This document shows positions 1-7,929 of a stretch of DNA of 17,829 nt, in pieces. The notes under the pieces were generated by a model that had not been told where the DNA came from, did no database searches, and worked only from the letters and a program-made list of their open reading frames with translations. A program made the position numbers and the translations under genes. The first letter of the stretch is position 1, and every line of letters begins with the position of its first letter. Source of the DNA: Acidimicrobiia bacterium (GTDB lineage: Bacteria > Actinomycetota > Acidimicrobiia > IMCC26256 > JAENVU01); the NCBI GenBank assembly GCA_017882945.1, contig JADGON010000092.1:1-17829 (forward strand). Reading direction: 5' to 3'.

Positions 1-1244
1 CAGGGGTCACCAAGCACCGGATCACCGTCGTGATGCTCACGCCGGTCGTCGACCCGGGAGCGACGGCCGCGACCCGTGGAGCTGCGCCGGGCGATCCGGT
101 AGCTGAAGCGCGCACCTTCGGGCAGCTGGTGAACAAGTGCGGTGGGATCCTCGGGCGCAAGCTGGACCTCAAGGTGGTGGAGCAGACTTCGAATCCAGAA
201 GCCGACTGCGCGCGGGCCGTCGATCAGCTCCACGCGTTCGTCGTGGTGTCCTGGACCAACTTCGGCGGAGCATCGTGTGTCGCGGATGCCCACAAGACGG
301 TCATGATCGCGAGCGGGACGCGAGCGCCGAATGACGCGCTCCTCACCACGCAGGGCCGGCTCGCCGTCGCCTCGACGAGCGAGGGCGTCCTCTCGGCGCG
401 TGTGCTCGACCTGATCCAGAGCGGAAAGCTCGACAAGAAGCGGGTCGCCGTGCTCGCGGCCCCTGGCGGTGAGAGCGAGGCCCGGTCGGTACGTCGACTT
501 CTGGCGACCGCTGACCCGAGCAAGAAGATCGCGATCGTCGGCTCGACGACGCCGCCCGTGGATGTGTCGGCCGATGTCGTCATCACCACCGCGTTCGACC
601 CCTCCTCTGCACAGCTCCCCAGCACGAGCTCACATCCGCTCTCGGTCTACTCACTCGGTCAGGCATCCGATGAAGCGCTCGACGCCGTGCGGATCGGCGC
701 GGGCGTCAACGCGGCGAAGGCCGTGAACGACGCCGGGGTGTACAGCTGGATCAGCCCCGACCTCGCGGACTACCGCGACGGAAAGCACCCGACCAGGTTC
801 GCCACGATGTGCAACGACACGTACAACGCTGCGCTTACTGCCTCGAGCACGACCTCGCGATCGCTCGGTGGGTCCACGACGACCACGACGACCCTGCCTC
901 CTGCGCTTCCGCACGGACCGTACCTGCAGATTGCCGAGATCTGCCTGGCCTGGCGCATCGCGGCCCGCGCTCTCTACAACGCCGGCCCGAACCCCACCCA
1001 ACGGTCGCTGGTTCGCGCGCTCTACCGGCTCCCCTACATCGAGAACGTCAACGACGCACCCAAGGCCCGCGGCAACCAGGTCATCAACGAGCCGGTGGCG
1101 CGCGGTGGTCACGGGTTGTTCCTCGCCAAGGCCGAGTATCCGTGCACCCACCCCGAAGCCCCGAAGAACCCGGCGGACACGCGGATGTGCTGGGTGCCGG
1201 TCAGCGGGTGGGAAGACGGCCACGCCGTCAATGCTCCGCTGTAA
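1..1244 (+). CDS. ABC-type solute-binding protein (periplasmic-binding fold), 5' partial
   Basis: The frame is open from base 3, before the first possible start (GTG at 30), and the residues read there (GVTKHRITVVMLTPV) look like an internal beta strand. I therefore treat the gene as cut by the left edge rather than starting at 30. The visible part resembles a type I periplasmic-binding fold of the Leu/Ile/Val-binding kind (Peripla_BP_6-like): alternating strands and helices, with segments such as FGQLVNKCGGILGRKLDL, FVVVSWTNFGGASC and KRVAVLAAPGG. A Ser/Thr-rich stretch with six consecutive Thr (about 837-905) interrupts the C-terminal half. Seven cysteines are visible, consistent with an exported, disulfide-bonded protein. 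Family knowledge suggests capture of a small organic ligand outside the membrane for an ABC importer; the partner genes would lie upstream, out of view, and the ligand cannot be named. Stop codon TAA at 1242-1244. Confidence 0.7.
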   Translation, partial: GVTKHRITVVMLTPVVDPGATAATRGAAPGDPVAEARTFGQLVNKCGGILGRKLDLKVVEQTSNPEADCARAVDQLHAFVVVSWTNFGGASCVADAHKTVMIASGTRAPNDALLTTQGRLAVASTSEGVLSARVLDLIQSGKLDKKRVAVLAAPGGESEARSVRRLLATADPSKKIAIVGSTTPPVDVSADVVITTAFDPSSAQLPSTSSHPLSVYSLGQASDEALDAVRIGAGVNAAKAVNDAGVYSWISPDLADYRDGKHPTRFATMCNDTYNAALTASSTTSRSLGGSTTTTTTLPPALPHGPYLQIAEICLAWRIAARALYNAGPNPTQRSLVRALYRLPYIENVNDAPKARGNQVINEPVARGGHGLFLAKAEYPCTHPEAPKNPADTRMCWVPVSGWEDGHAVNAPL

Positions 1245-1260
1245 GCACTTCTGAACATCG

Positions 1261-1288
1261 CTGACGCCAGTGGCGCCTGGTCTAGCGT
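1261..1288 (+). promoter_or_regulatory. Promoter for a leaderless LLM oxidoreductase transcript
   Basis: A -35-like CTGACG (1261-1266) lies 16 bases from a -10 TAGCGT (1283-1288) that fits the actinobacterial TANNNT consensus. Only six bases separate this -10 from the GTG start at 1295, and no Shine-Dalgarno sequence is present, so transcription would start at or next to the start codon. That arrangement is typical of leaderless actinobacterial mRNAs. Confidence 0.5.
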
Positions 1289-1294
1289 TCGCCG

Positions 1295-2332
1295 GTGCAC
1301 GTTTCGATGACGGTCCCGACCGAGGACCTGGGCGACGTCCGGACGGTGTACCCGCGGCTCGAGGAGCTCGGCTACGACCGGGCGTTCTCGTTCGAAGCCA
1401 AGCACGATCCGTTCATCCCGCTGGCGGTCGCGGGCGAGCACACCTCCACCATCGAGCTCGGCACGGCGATCGCGATCGCGTTCGCCCGCACGCCGATGAC
1501 CCTCGCGAACACGGCGTGGGACCTCCAGACCATGACGGGTGGCCGCTTCGTGCTCGGGCTCGGCTCGCAGATCCGTCCCCACGTCGAGGAACGCTTCTCC
1601 ATGCCCTGGTCGCGACCCGTGGCCCGCATGCGCGAGCTCGTCTCCGGGATCCGGGCGATCTGGCAGAGCTGGCAGGACGGGACGCCGCTGCACTTCGTAG
1701 GTGACTTCTACACGCACACGCGGATGATCCCGGCGTTCGATCCGGGACCGAACCCGTTCGGTCCGCCTCGCATCCTGACCGCGGGTTTCGGACCGCAGAT
1801 GACGGCGGTCGCCGGCGAGGTGGCGGACGGCTTCCTGGTCCATCCCGTGAGCTCCCGGCGTTCACTGCTCGAGCTGACCCTCCCCGCCATCGCCGACGGC
1901 GCGGGGCGCGCCGGGCGCGTGGTGGACGACATCGAAGTGGTGTGCGTGACCATCGTGGTGACCGGCCGGGACGAGACCGAGCTCGAACGCAGCCGCGAGG
2001 CGGTCCGCGCCCAGCTGGCCTTCTACGGCACCACCCCCGCCTACCTGCCGGTCTTCGAGCTCCACGGCTACGGCGAGCTGCACCCCGAGCTCAAGCGCAT
2101 GGCCCGAGAGGACCGTTGGCAGGAGATGGCAGGCCTCATCGACGACGACCTCATCGAGACCATCGCCGTGGTCGGTGAGCCGCACGAGATCGCGCCGAAG
2201 ATCGCCGACCGGCTCGACGGGATCTCCGGGTCGGTCAGCCTCGTGAACAACCGGGCGCCGGACCCCGCGCACTTCGCCGAAGTCGTCGCCGACCTCCACG
2301 CCCTCGGAACGTGCTCCTCCGACCGGGAATGA
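1295..2332 (+). CDS. LLM-class oxidoreductase, MSMEG_2256-like (probably F420-dependent)
   Basis: This 345-residue protein is a luciferase-like monooxygenase superfamily (TIM barrel) enzyme. It fits the F420-dependent subgroup I associate with MSMEG_2256: TGGRFVLGLGSQIRPHVEER (about 83-102), SMPWSRPVARMRELV, FYTHTRMIPAF and PPRILTAGFGPQMTAVAGEV are family-like segments. Known members use reduced cofactor F420 or flavin for hydride transfer to often unknown substrates in the cytoplasm. The start is GTG at 1295, chosen because a promoter-like -10 ends six bases upstream; an internal ATG at 1307 is possible but would cut the first barrel strand. It is monocistronic as far as can be seen and converges with the CoA-transferase gene 16 bases downstream. 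Substrate and cofactor are inferred from family, not read from the sequence. Confidence 0.85.
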   Translation: MHVSMTVPTEDLGDVRTVYPRLEELGYDRAFSFEAKHDPFIPLAVAGEHTSTIELGTAIAIAFARTPMTLANTAWDLQTMTGGRFVLGLGSQIRPHVEERFSMPWSRPVARMRELVSGIRAIWQSWQDGTPLHFVGDFYTHTRMIPAFDPGPNPFGPPRILTAGFGPQMTAVAGEVADGFLVHPVSSRRSLLELTLPAIADGAGRAGRVVDDIEVVCVTIVVTGRDETELERSREAVRAQLAFYGTTPAYLPVFELHGYGELHPELKRMAREDRWQEMAGLIDDDLIETIAVVGEPHEIAPKIADRLDGISGSVSLVNNRAPDPAHFAEVVADLHALGTCSSDRE

Positions 2333-2345
2333 GGGCCGGAGCGCA

Positions 2346-2358
2346 CCGTCAGGGACGG
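2346..2358. terminator. Small hairpin between convergent genes, possible bidirectional terminator
   Basis: CCGTC-AGG-GACGG forms a 5-bp perfect stem with a 3-base loop. It overlaps the stop codon of the minus-strand CoA-transferase and lies 13 bases after the stop of the plus-strand oxidoreductase. There is no U-tract, so termination is only a suggestion from position. Confidence 0.25.
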
Positions 2359-3641
2359 CCTCGAGGGAGGTAGCCGAGCTCGCACGCGGCACGTTCGAGC
2401 TCGTCGCGGAACTTCGGATGCGCAATGCCGATGAGCGCACGGACGCGTTGCGCGATCGAACGACCACGGAGCTCCGCGACCCCGTGCTCGGTGACGACGT
2501 GGTCGACGGTGTTCTTCATCGTCGTCACGGGCGCGCCAGGGCAGAGCCGCGCCACGATCCGCGAGAGCGATTCGTCACTGGTCGTCGAGTGGAGCACGAC
2601 GAATCCCATCCCGCCTTCGCTGTACATCGCGCCCCGTGCGAAGTCGGTCTGTCCGCCGCTGCCGGAGTAGTAGCGACCGGCGATCATCTCCGAGTTGCAT
2701 TGCCCGAGAAGGTCCACTTCGACGGTCGCGTTGATCGAAACGAAGCAGTGCTCGCGGCCGATCACGCGTGGGTCGTTCACCCAGTCGACGGGGAGAAGCT
2801 CGACCGCGCTGTTGTCGTCGAGGAAATCGTAGAGGCGACGGGTGCCGAGCGCGAACGTCGCCACGAGCTTGCCGGGGCGGGTCACCTTGTTCGTCCCGGT
2901 GAGCGCGCCCGCTTCGAAGAGATCCATCACGCCGTCGGAGATCAGCTCCGTGTGCAGGCCGAGGCTCCGGTGGTCGCGCAACAGCTCGAGCGTCGCGTTC
3001 GGGATCGCACCGATCCCGGCCTGAATCGTCGCTCCGTCCGGCACACGGTCGGCAACGAACGCCGCGATGTGTCGATCCTTGGCGGACATCGGCGGTGACG
3101 GCACCTCGAGCAGCGGGTAGTCGGCCTCGGTCCACCCGACGACTTGGCTGAGATGCAGCGAGTTCTCCCCGAAGGTGCGCGGCATGTGCGGGTTGACCTC
3201 GATGAAGAACGGCGCCTTCCCGATGAACCGCGCCGTGTAGTCGGCGTTGGTGCCCAGCGACACGTAGCCATGGGGGTCTGGAGGCGACGCGGCCGCCAGC
3301 ACGAGCGGGTCCCTCGTCTCGCGGCGCAGGAGCAGCGGCATCTCGCTGAAGTTGACGGGCACCAGGTCACAGCCACCCTCTGCGAACGCCGAGCGCGTGA
3401 CGGACGACAGGAAGTACGACCGGTGACGGAGGTGGTCCCCATACGCGCCGTGCAGGTACGGGTGGTCTCGGAGGGTGTGCATCTGGTGCACCCGGACGCC
3501 CGTGAGCTGCGGTGCATGCTGGTCGAGAACGTCGATCAGTGTGCGGGGCTCGCCGTTGGCGAGCGGCACGATGATGTCCGCCTCCGGCGCGACATGCGCG
3601 AGAACAGACTCGGGTGATGAGGCGGAGGGGATGGCGACCAC
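2349..3641 (-). CDS. Acetyl-CoA hydrolase / CoA-transferase family protein (4-hydroxybutyrate CoA-transferase-like)
   Basis: The protein belongs to the acetyl-CoA hydrolase/transferase family (N- and C-terminal Rossmann-like CoA-transferase domains). Clear family segments are VPVNFSEMPLLL, DPHGYVSLGTNADYT, IQAGIGAIPNATLELL followed by LGLHTELISDG, and FVSINATVEVDLLGQCNSE. By comparison with 4-hydroxybutyrate CoA-transferases, the Glu of HTELISDG is the probable catalytic residue that forms the glutamyl-CoA thioester. The reaction would be transfer of CoA between an acyl-CoA and a free carboxylate such as acetate; the substrate cannot be read. An ATG at 3743 would add 34 residues that look unlike the family and would overlap the divergent promoter at 3696-3724, so I prefer GTG at 3641; neither has a well-placed ribosome-binding site. 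Convergent with the oxidoreductase, divergent from the SGNH hydrolase. Confidence 0.85.
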   Translation of the reverse strand: MVAIPSASSPESVLAHVAPEADIIVPLANGEPRTLIDVLDQHAPQLTGVRVHQMHTLRDHPYLHGAYGDHLRHRSYFLSSVTRSAFAEGGCDLVPVNFSEMPLLLRRETRDPLVLAAASPPDPHGYVSLGTNADYTARFIGKAPFFIEVNPHMPRTFGENSLHLSQVVGWTEADYPLLEVPSPPMSAKDRHIAAFVADRVPDGATIQAGIGAIPNATLELLRDHRSLGLHTELISDGVMDLFEAGALTGTNKVTRPGKLVATFALGTRRLYDFLDDNSAVELLPVDWVNDPRVIGREHCFVSINATVEVDLLGQCNSEMIAGRYYSGSGGQTDFARGAMYSEGGMGFVVLHSTTSDESLSRIVARLCPGAPVTTMKNTVDHVVTEHGVAELRGRSIAQRVRALIGIAHPKFRDELERAACELGYLPRGRP

Positions 3642-3695
3642 GGCCTGACAGTGTGCCAGTGCAGCGGTGCCTTCCTGCGCGGCCGGGTGCGGTGC

Positions 3696-3724
3696 GTGAC
3701 AAATGCCGACGGGTTCCCTAGATT
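3696..3724 (+). promoter_or_regulatory. Promoter of the SGNH hydrolase gene
   Basis: GTGACA (3696-3701) is separated by 17 bases from TAGATT (3719-3724), a good fit to the sigma-70/HrdB-type -35 and to the actinobacterial TANNNT -10. Transcription would start near 3731, giving a leader of about 47 bases before the ATG at 3778 and including the ribosome-binding site. Confidence 0.55.
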
Positions 3725-3777
3725 CCCTCGGAGTGCCGCGCACGGGGAGCGGCTTCGTGAACCGGGGGGATCACACC

Positions 3778-4986
3778 ATGAGACAACGTCGTCTTGCTGC
3801 CGCGCTGGCGGCACTCCTGATGGGCGCCGGCACGCTCGCCGCCGTCACGGCAGGACCAGCCGCCGCGGACGGTCCCGGCGCCGGAACGCCGTGGGTCGTC
3901 AGCGTCGGCGACTCGGCGATCTCGGGTGAGGCCGGCCGCTGGGCCGGCAACACCAACGGGAGCTCGTCGTCGATCGATGCACTCGGATCGACCGCGTACA
4001 ACGACAACGCGACGAACACCGCGGAGACCATTCCGGGATGTCACCGCTCGAAGTCGGCCGAGATCCGCATCGGCGGCGGTGTCAACAGCCAGAACCTGGC
4101 GTGCTCCGGCGCGAAGACCTTCACCGACGCGAGCGGGAGCAACTTCAAGCCCGGCCTCGACTTCTACAACGGGTCGGCCGGCCAGGGCCAGGCGTTGGTG
4201 CTCCAGAACTTCGCAGCGAGCCACAACGTGAAGATGGTGATGATCCTGATCGGTGCGAACAACTACCACTTCGCCGACCTGATCCAGAGCTGTGTCACCG
4301 ACTTCCTCACGTCACCGACGTGGTGGAAGAACTACTGCAACGACGACTCGAGCGTGACCGCGAACTTCACGTCGTCGAACATCGCGGCCCAGACCGCGAA
4401 CATCAAGGGCGCGATCTTGAACATCCGCCAAGCGATGTCGAACGCGGGCTACGGCGACTCGCAGTACACGCTGATGGTGCAGACGTACTGGTCGCCGCTC
4501 CCGCTCGGTTCGGGGATCCGGTACTCGGAGTCGGGTTTCACCCGTCAGAGCACGGGTGGCTGCGGCATCTGGAACAACGACGCGAACTGGGCGACCAACA
4601 CGGCGCTGGCCACGTTCAACGGCTCCGTGCGCAACGCCGTGTCACAGACCGGCCTGTCGAACACGAAGATCCTCGACGCGCAGAATGCGCTGGTCGGGCA
4701 CCGCCTGTGCGAGAACACGGCCGGGCTGCTGGAGGAGAAGGGCTTGTCGTCGTGGACCAACGCCGGCGCGTCCGACAAGACCGAGTGGGTCAACCAGATC
4801 CGCACGACATCGACCCTGTTCGGTCCGTACCAGCTCCAGGAGGACTTCCACGCGAACTACTGGGGTCAGCTCGCGATGCGGAACTGCGTCCGTCAGGCCT
4901 ACAACGCGGGTTCCCCGCGTGCCGGAGCGTGCACGCCGGGAACGGGACTCGACGGGCTTGGCGAGCCGAACATGAACTTCGGCTGA
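3778..4986 (+). CDS. Secreted SGNH/GDSL-family hydrolase
   Basis: The 402-residue protein begins with a classic Sec signal peptide: basic MRQRR, a hydrophobic core, and a likely cleavage after AAA at residue 30. An upstream in-frame ATG at 3703 is rejected because it would lie inside the promoter and bury the signal peptide; the chosen ATG has a purine-rich GGGGGGA at suitable spacing. Block I of SGNH esterases is visible as VVSVGDSAISGEAGRW, with nucleophile Ser46. LIGANNYHF (Asn161/162) fits the block III oxyanion Asn, and EDFHANYWGQ provides the catalytic His358 with Glu355 or Asp356 nearby instead of the usual DxxH. The family cleaves ester or acetyl groups from lipids or polysaccharides outside the cell; the substrate is unknown. 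Very similar full-length proteins are, to my knowledge, common in Streptomyces and relatives. It is a single-gene unit closed by a strong hairpin. Confidence 0.85.
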   Translation: MRQRRLAAALAALLMGAGTLAAVTAGPAAADGPGAGTPWVVSVGDSAISGEAGRWAGNTNGSSSSIDALGSTAYNDNATNTAETIPGCHRSKSAEIRIGGGVNSQNLACSGAKTFTDASGSNFKPGLDFYNGSAGQGQALVLQNFAASHNVKMVMILIGANNYHFADLIQSCVTDFLTSPTWWKNYCNDDSSVTANFTSSNIAAQTANIKGAILNIRQAMSNAGYGDSQYTLMVQTYWSPLPLGSGIRYSESGFTRQSTGGCGIWNNDANWATNTALATFNGSVRNAVSQTGLSNTKILDAQNALVGHRLCENTAGLLEEKGLSSWTNAGASDKTEWVNQIRTTSTLFGPYQLQEDFHANYWGQLAMRNCVRQAYNAGSPRAGACTPGTGLDGLGEPNMNFG

Positions 4987-5007
4987 TCGATCCGGCCGGC
5001 CACTCCT

Positions 5008-5047
5008 GCGAGCGAGGCGCGGGACTCAGGTCCCGCGCCTCGCTCGC
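5008..5047. terminator. Perfect 18-bp hairpin terminator between convergent genes
   Basis: GCGAGCGAGGCGCGGGAC (5008-5025) is perfectly complementary to 5030-5047 with a TCAG tetraloop. It lies 21 bases after the SGNH hydrolase stop and downstream of the convergent esterase gene, so it can serve both strands. There is no U-tract, as is common for actinobacterial terminators. Confidence 0.7.
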
Positions 5048-5062
5048 GACGCGGGCTGCAAA

Positions 5063-5120
5063 GAGGGAGCGGCAGGTATGAGACCTCTGCTTGGCGAGCG
5101 AGGTTGCCCGTCGCTCCCTC
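5063..5120. repeat. 9-bp inverted repeat with nested structure downstream of the esterase gene
   Basis: GAGGGAGCG (5063-5071) pairs perfectly with CGCTCCCTC (5112-5120) around a 40-base loop that itself holds AGGT/ACCT pairing. The loop also repeats GCGAGCGAGG (5094-5103), the first ten bases of the neighbouring terminator arm. It may be a second terminator for the minus-strand operon. Nothing else is seen in 4987-5183. Confidence 0.3.
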
Positions 5121-5183
5121 CATCTGGCGCGGTTGACTCCAGCCACCTGCTTCCTCGTCGGTTCCTCGCCCTGCCGCGTCGCG

Positions 5184-6818
5184 TCAGTGCAACACGGTCC
5201 TTGTCGATGAGCCCACGTTCAACGGCAGTGCGGGACCGAGCATGTACCGCAGGCAGGCTGGGAGCTCGTGCTTCCACAGGCGCCAATCGTGACCGCCGCG
5301 TGCGACGATGACCTTGTGTGGCTGTCCGGCCAGCCTGAGCTGCGCAGCGTAGGCCTTGGTCTGGCGCAGGCTCGTGGAGTCCGAACGCCCGGCGATGAGC
5401 AGCGTGCGCGGGCCGTTCGGGCTCGTGTGCGAGATGGGTGACGCGGCGACGAGGGCCTGGAGGCCCTCGCCCGCAAACGCGGGGCTGCGCGGAATGAACT
5501 CACCGCTGAGCGAGCAGACCGCGTCGTACGCGCCCGGGGTGCGCGCACCGAGGTACGCCGCGCCGTAGCCGCCCGCGGAGAGGCCGCCGACAGACCAGTG
5601 GCCGTTCGTCCGGTAGGCGCGGTCGATGTACGCGCGCAGGTCACTCGACACCGCGGTCCCGACGCGTTGTCGTGCGGTGTCGGCGAACCAGCTGTCCTCG
5701 ACTGCGGGGCCGCGGCCATCGGGCGCGACGGCGATGAAGGGTGGCATTCCTGGGAGCAGCTCGGCGCCCACCGGATCGAGACCGTTGATGATGTCACCCG
5801 GCGCGCCCGGATAGCCGTGCAGGAGCTCCACCACCGGGTAGCGGCGCCGGAACTGGCCGTACCCGGGTGGCAACACGACGAACGCCGACCGATGGCCACC
5901 GAGCGACGGTGCCGGGTAGGTCACCTCGACAACCGAGGGTGGCGTCAGCGCAACGGGAGCTGCGACGACTGCTGCTCGTCTCGCCGAGGTCGCCACGGCC
6001 GCGGCTCCCCGTGCAGGTGCTGCGACGACGGAAACGATCATCGCCGGAGCGGGTACCGCGGCGCTGGCGATCGACGCGCCGGCGATCACCCCGACGGCGA
6101 TGCCCGAGACACCAAGGACGCGACGGCGAAGAACCGACACACCGTGCGCAGCGACGCTGCCTGCAGAGCGACTCGATTCCTGGCGGCTTGACGCACGGGT
6201 CGGGGCACCCATCAGGTACCCGAGTCCCAGGCCGACGGCGAAGCTGCCGAGGTGCTCCCAGTCGGCGAGCTGGTGATGGAGCAGCAGTCCACCGAGGACC
6301 CAGATCACGGCGACCACCCGGACTCGCCGCATGCCGAGGACCGCGACGAGCGCGCCTCCGGCTCCGGCAGTGACCGCGGACGTGCCGTAGTCGAGGGTCG
6401 AGAGCGTCCGCCCGGCAAACGCGTTCCCGAGCATCGAACCGAGTCCGAGCCCTCCCGCCACGAGGAGCGGCCCGGCAGCTGCGCTCACGGCGGTGACGGC
6501 GAGCGCACGCACACTGCCGGCGATCGCCTCGTAGAGGCCGAGCATGAGCACGAGGGACAGCGCGATCGAGATCGCCATGAAGGCGTCGCGACTCAGGAAT
6601 TGGCTGGTGAACAGGGTCGACCAATGCCCCATCGAGAGCGCACGCCCACTGAACCCGTACCGGAACGCGATGTCCAGCGCGAGGTCGTGTTGCAGGGTCC
6701 CGTAGCGCAGCGCCGTGAACAGCACCGCCGCGATCACGCTCGCCGTGACCAGGGGAGGATGCGTCGCCCGTCGGCGGACTTCGGCGAGCGAGGCCCGCCA
6801 GGTCTCAGGCATTCGCAC
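5184..6818 (-). CDS. Rhomboid-like membrane domain fused to a serine esterase (alpha/beta hydrolase)
   Basis: This 544-residue protein has two parts. Residues about 20-205 are hydrophobic, with roughly six transmembrane helices and rhomboid-like marks: GHWSTLFTSQFL (64-75), YGTSAVTAGAGG (144-155, where rhomboid proteases have GxSG) and EHLGSFAVGLGLG (188-200, with His189 where the catalytic His sits). Another hydrophobic, Ala/Val-rich segment (about 235-290) leads into a C-terminal esterase domain (about 295-535) of the esterase D/antigen 85 type: GLSAGGYGA with nucleophile Ser414, GRSDS with Asp480, and GGHDWRLW with His510. The start is GTG 6818 or ATG 6812, both overlapping the end of the upstream DUF2156 gene, so the two are translationally coupled. 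Topology should place the esterase outside the membrane. Aminoacyl-lipid hydrolysis is my inference from the neighbour; whether the rhomboid part is proteolytic is open. Confidence 0.75.
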   Translation of the reverse strand: MRMPETWRASLAEVRRRATHPPLVTASVIAAVLFTALRYGTLQHDLALDIAFRYGFSGRALSMGHWSTLFTSQFLSRDAFMAISIALSLVLMLGLYEAIAGSVRALAVTAVSAAAGPLLVAGGLGLGSMLGNAFAGRTLSTLDYGTSAVTAGAGGALVAVLGMRRVRVVAVIWVLGGLLLHHQLADWEHLGSFAVGLGLGYLMGAPTRASSRQESSRSAGSVAAHGVSVLRRRVLGVSGIAVGVIAGASIASAAVPAPAMIVSVVAAPARGAAAVATSARRAAVVAAPVALTPPSVVEVTYPAPSLGGHRSAFVVLPPGYGQFRRRYPVVELLHGYPGAPGDIINGLDPVGAELLPGMPPFIAVAPDGRGPAVEDSWFADTARQRVGTAVSSDLRAYIDRAYRTNGHWSVGGLSAGGYGAAYLGARTPGAYDAVCSLSGEFIPRSPAFAGEGLQALVAASPISHTSPNGPRTLLIAGRSDSTSLRQTKAYAAQLRLAGQPHKVIVARGGHDWRLWKHELPACLRYMLGPALPLNVGSSTRTVLH

Positions 6819-7791
6819 GTGCTGCTCGGATCAGTCCGTCCGAGCAGAAGGCGCGTGCCGCCGCGGCGAGCGCGCTCAGAGTCGAGAATGCCGACGGCGC
6901 GACGAGCCACATCGGCTCCCAGGTCGGGCCGAACTTCTCCTTGTAGCGCCGCAACGTGACCGTCGGATAGACGCGCTCCGCGACCCTCCCACGCGACAAC
7001 GGAACCGCGGAGAGGCTCGCCGTCTCGACTCCGGATGTCGCGAACTCGAGCAACCCATCGGCGATCAGCAGGTCCATCGTAGGATTCGGCGCGTCGCCGG
7101 CCCGTCGCATCAGATCGAGGACCCGGCCCGTGCCATCGGCGAAGGGCCGCCAGGTCACGAATCCGACCGGCCGGTCGTCGGCATCGAGGCAGACCCGGCA
7201 ATCAACCTCTGCGACGCGGTCGGGGTCGAAGCGTCCGAGCGTGAATCCCATCTCGCCACCGCGCTTGGTGCCGAGCCACTCCGTGGAGATGCGCGCGAGG
7301 CCCTCGGTGAGATCCGCGGAGAACGGCACCACCCGCAGTCCCGACCGGCGTGCCGACGCCACGCTGTGACGGACGTTCGCCATTCGCTTCCCGGCCAGGG
7401 AGAAGTTGCCGAGATCGATCCGCGCGTCATCCGCGATCCGAGTGAGGTGGAGCCCGGCCCGTCGGTACGGTTCGGGGTGCGTCACGGCCACGAAGACCGG
7501 GCGGCGTCCGGAATGCCCCACCTGCTGGAGCAAGCTGTCGAGTGCCTCGAGCTCGGACCCCGGCGGTGTCGCGGGGTTGGTCGGGATCACGGCCCAGCTG
7601 CGCACCGGTCGGTATCCCGCGACACCACCACCCGCGAGCCGGAGCACCGTGTTGCCCGGTTCGGTCAGAAAGGGGCTGATTGGCGAACGGCCCCAGCGAG
7701 CGACGATCTGACTCGCGTCGGTGATGGCACTGACAGTCGCAGGCCTTGACGCCGAGTCGGGACCCGCGTCAGGTGACGTGAAAACGGGCAT
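6805..7791 (-). CDS. DUF2156 protein, phosphatidylglycerol lysyltransferase (MprF) C-terminal domain-like
   Basis: The 328-residue protein matches the soluble catalytic half of MprF/LysS-type aminoacyl-lipid synthases: GKRMANVRHSVASARRSG (134-151), LDLMRRAGDAPNPTMD (225-240), SLSAVPLS (259-266) and RRYKEKFGPTWEPMWLV (281-297) are typical. The fold is a tandem GNAT that transfers an amino acid from aminoacyl-tRNA to a lipid such as phosphatidylglycerol or diacylglycerol. Unlike MprF it has no membrane domain; the membrane part is instead on the next gene, the rhomboid-esterase, which it overlaps by 8-14 bases. GAGGAG lies about 12 bases before the ATG at 7791, rather far but the best ribosome-binding site seen. 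Lipid substrate and amino acid cannot be read from sequence. Confidence 0.8.
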   Translation of the reverse strand: MPVFTSPDAGPDSASRPATVSAITDASQIVARWGRSPISPFLTEPGNTVLRLAGGGVAGYRPVRSWAVIPTNPATPPGSELEALDSLLQQVGHSGRRPVFVAVTHPEPYRRAGLHLTRIADDARIDLGNFSLAGKRMANVRHSVASARRSGLRVVPFSADLTEGLARISTEWLGTKRGGEMGFTLGRFDPDRVAEVDCRVCLDADDRPVGFVTWRPFADGTGRVLDLMRRAGDAPNPTMDLLIADGLLEFATSGVETASLSAVPLSRGRVAERVYPTVTLRRYKEKFGPTWEPMWLVAPSAFSTLSALAAAARAFCSDGLIRAARANA

Positions 7792-7811
7792 GGCATCTTC
7801 ATACTCCTCGC

Positions 7812-7839
7812 ATTCTAAGAAGAAGATGAGAGTGCGAAC
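7812..7839 (-). promoter_or_regulatory. Candidate promoter for the DUF2156-esterase operon
   Basis: On the minus strand TAGAAT (7817 to 7812) fits the TANNNT -10 consensus, with a weak GTTCGC about 16 bases upstream. The predicted start, near 7805, falls at the GAGGAG ribosome-binding site. The surrounding 7792-7929 gap is locally A/T-richer than the genes and holds nothing else I can name. Confidence 0.3.
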
Positions 7840-7929
7840 GCGTCCGCGCCGCGACGAAACACACGTCGCGCGTCGACCCCGAACTCATACGAGCGGGCCG
7901 CGCCGGTCGTACTGCGTCGACGCGCGGAG

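Noticed and set aside
3642..3743. Longer N-terminus of the CoA-transferase
   Set aside because: The extra 34 residues do not resemble the family and the start would lie beyond the divergent promoter; kept only as an alternative.
3703..3777. Upstream start for the SGNH hydrolase
   Set aside because: It would overlap the -10 promoter element and place 25 residues before an otherwise perfect signal peptide.
4038..5081. 347-codon frame overlapping the SGNH hydrolase in another frame
   Set aside because: Arg-rich shadow that runs through the terminator hairpin; the SGNH frame has signal peptide and catalytic motifs.
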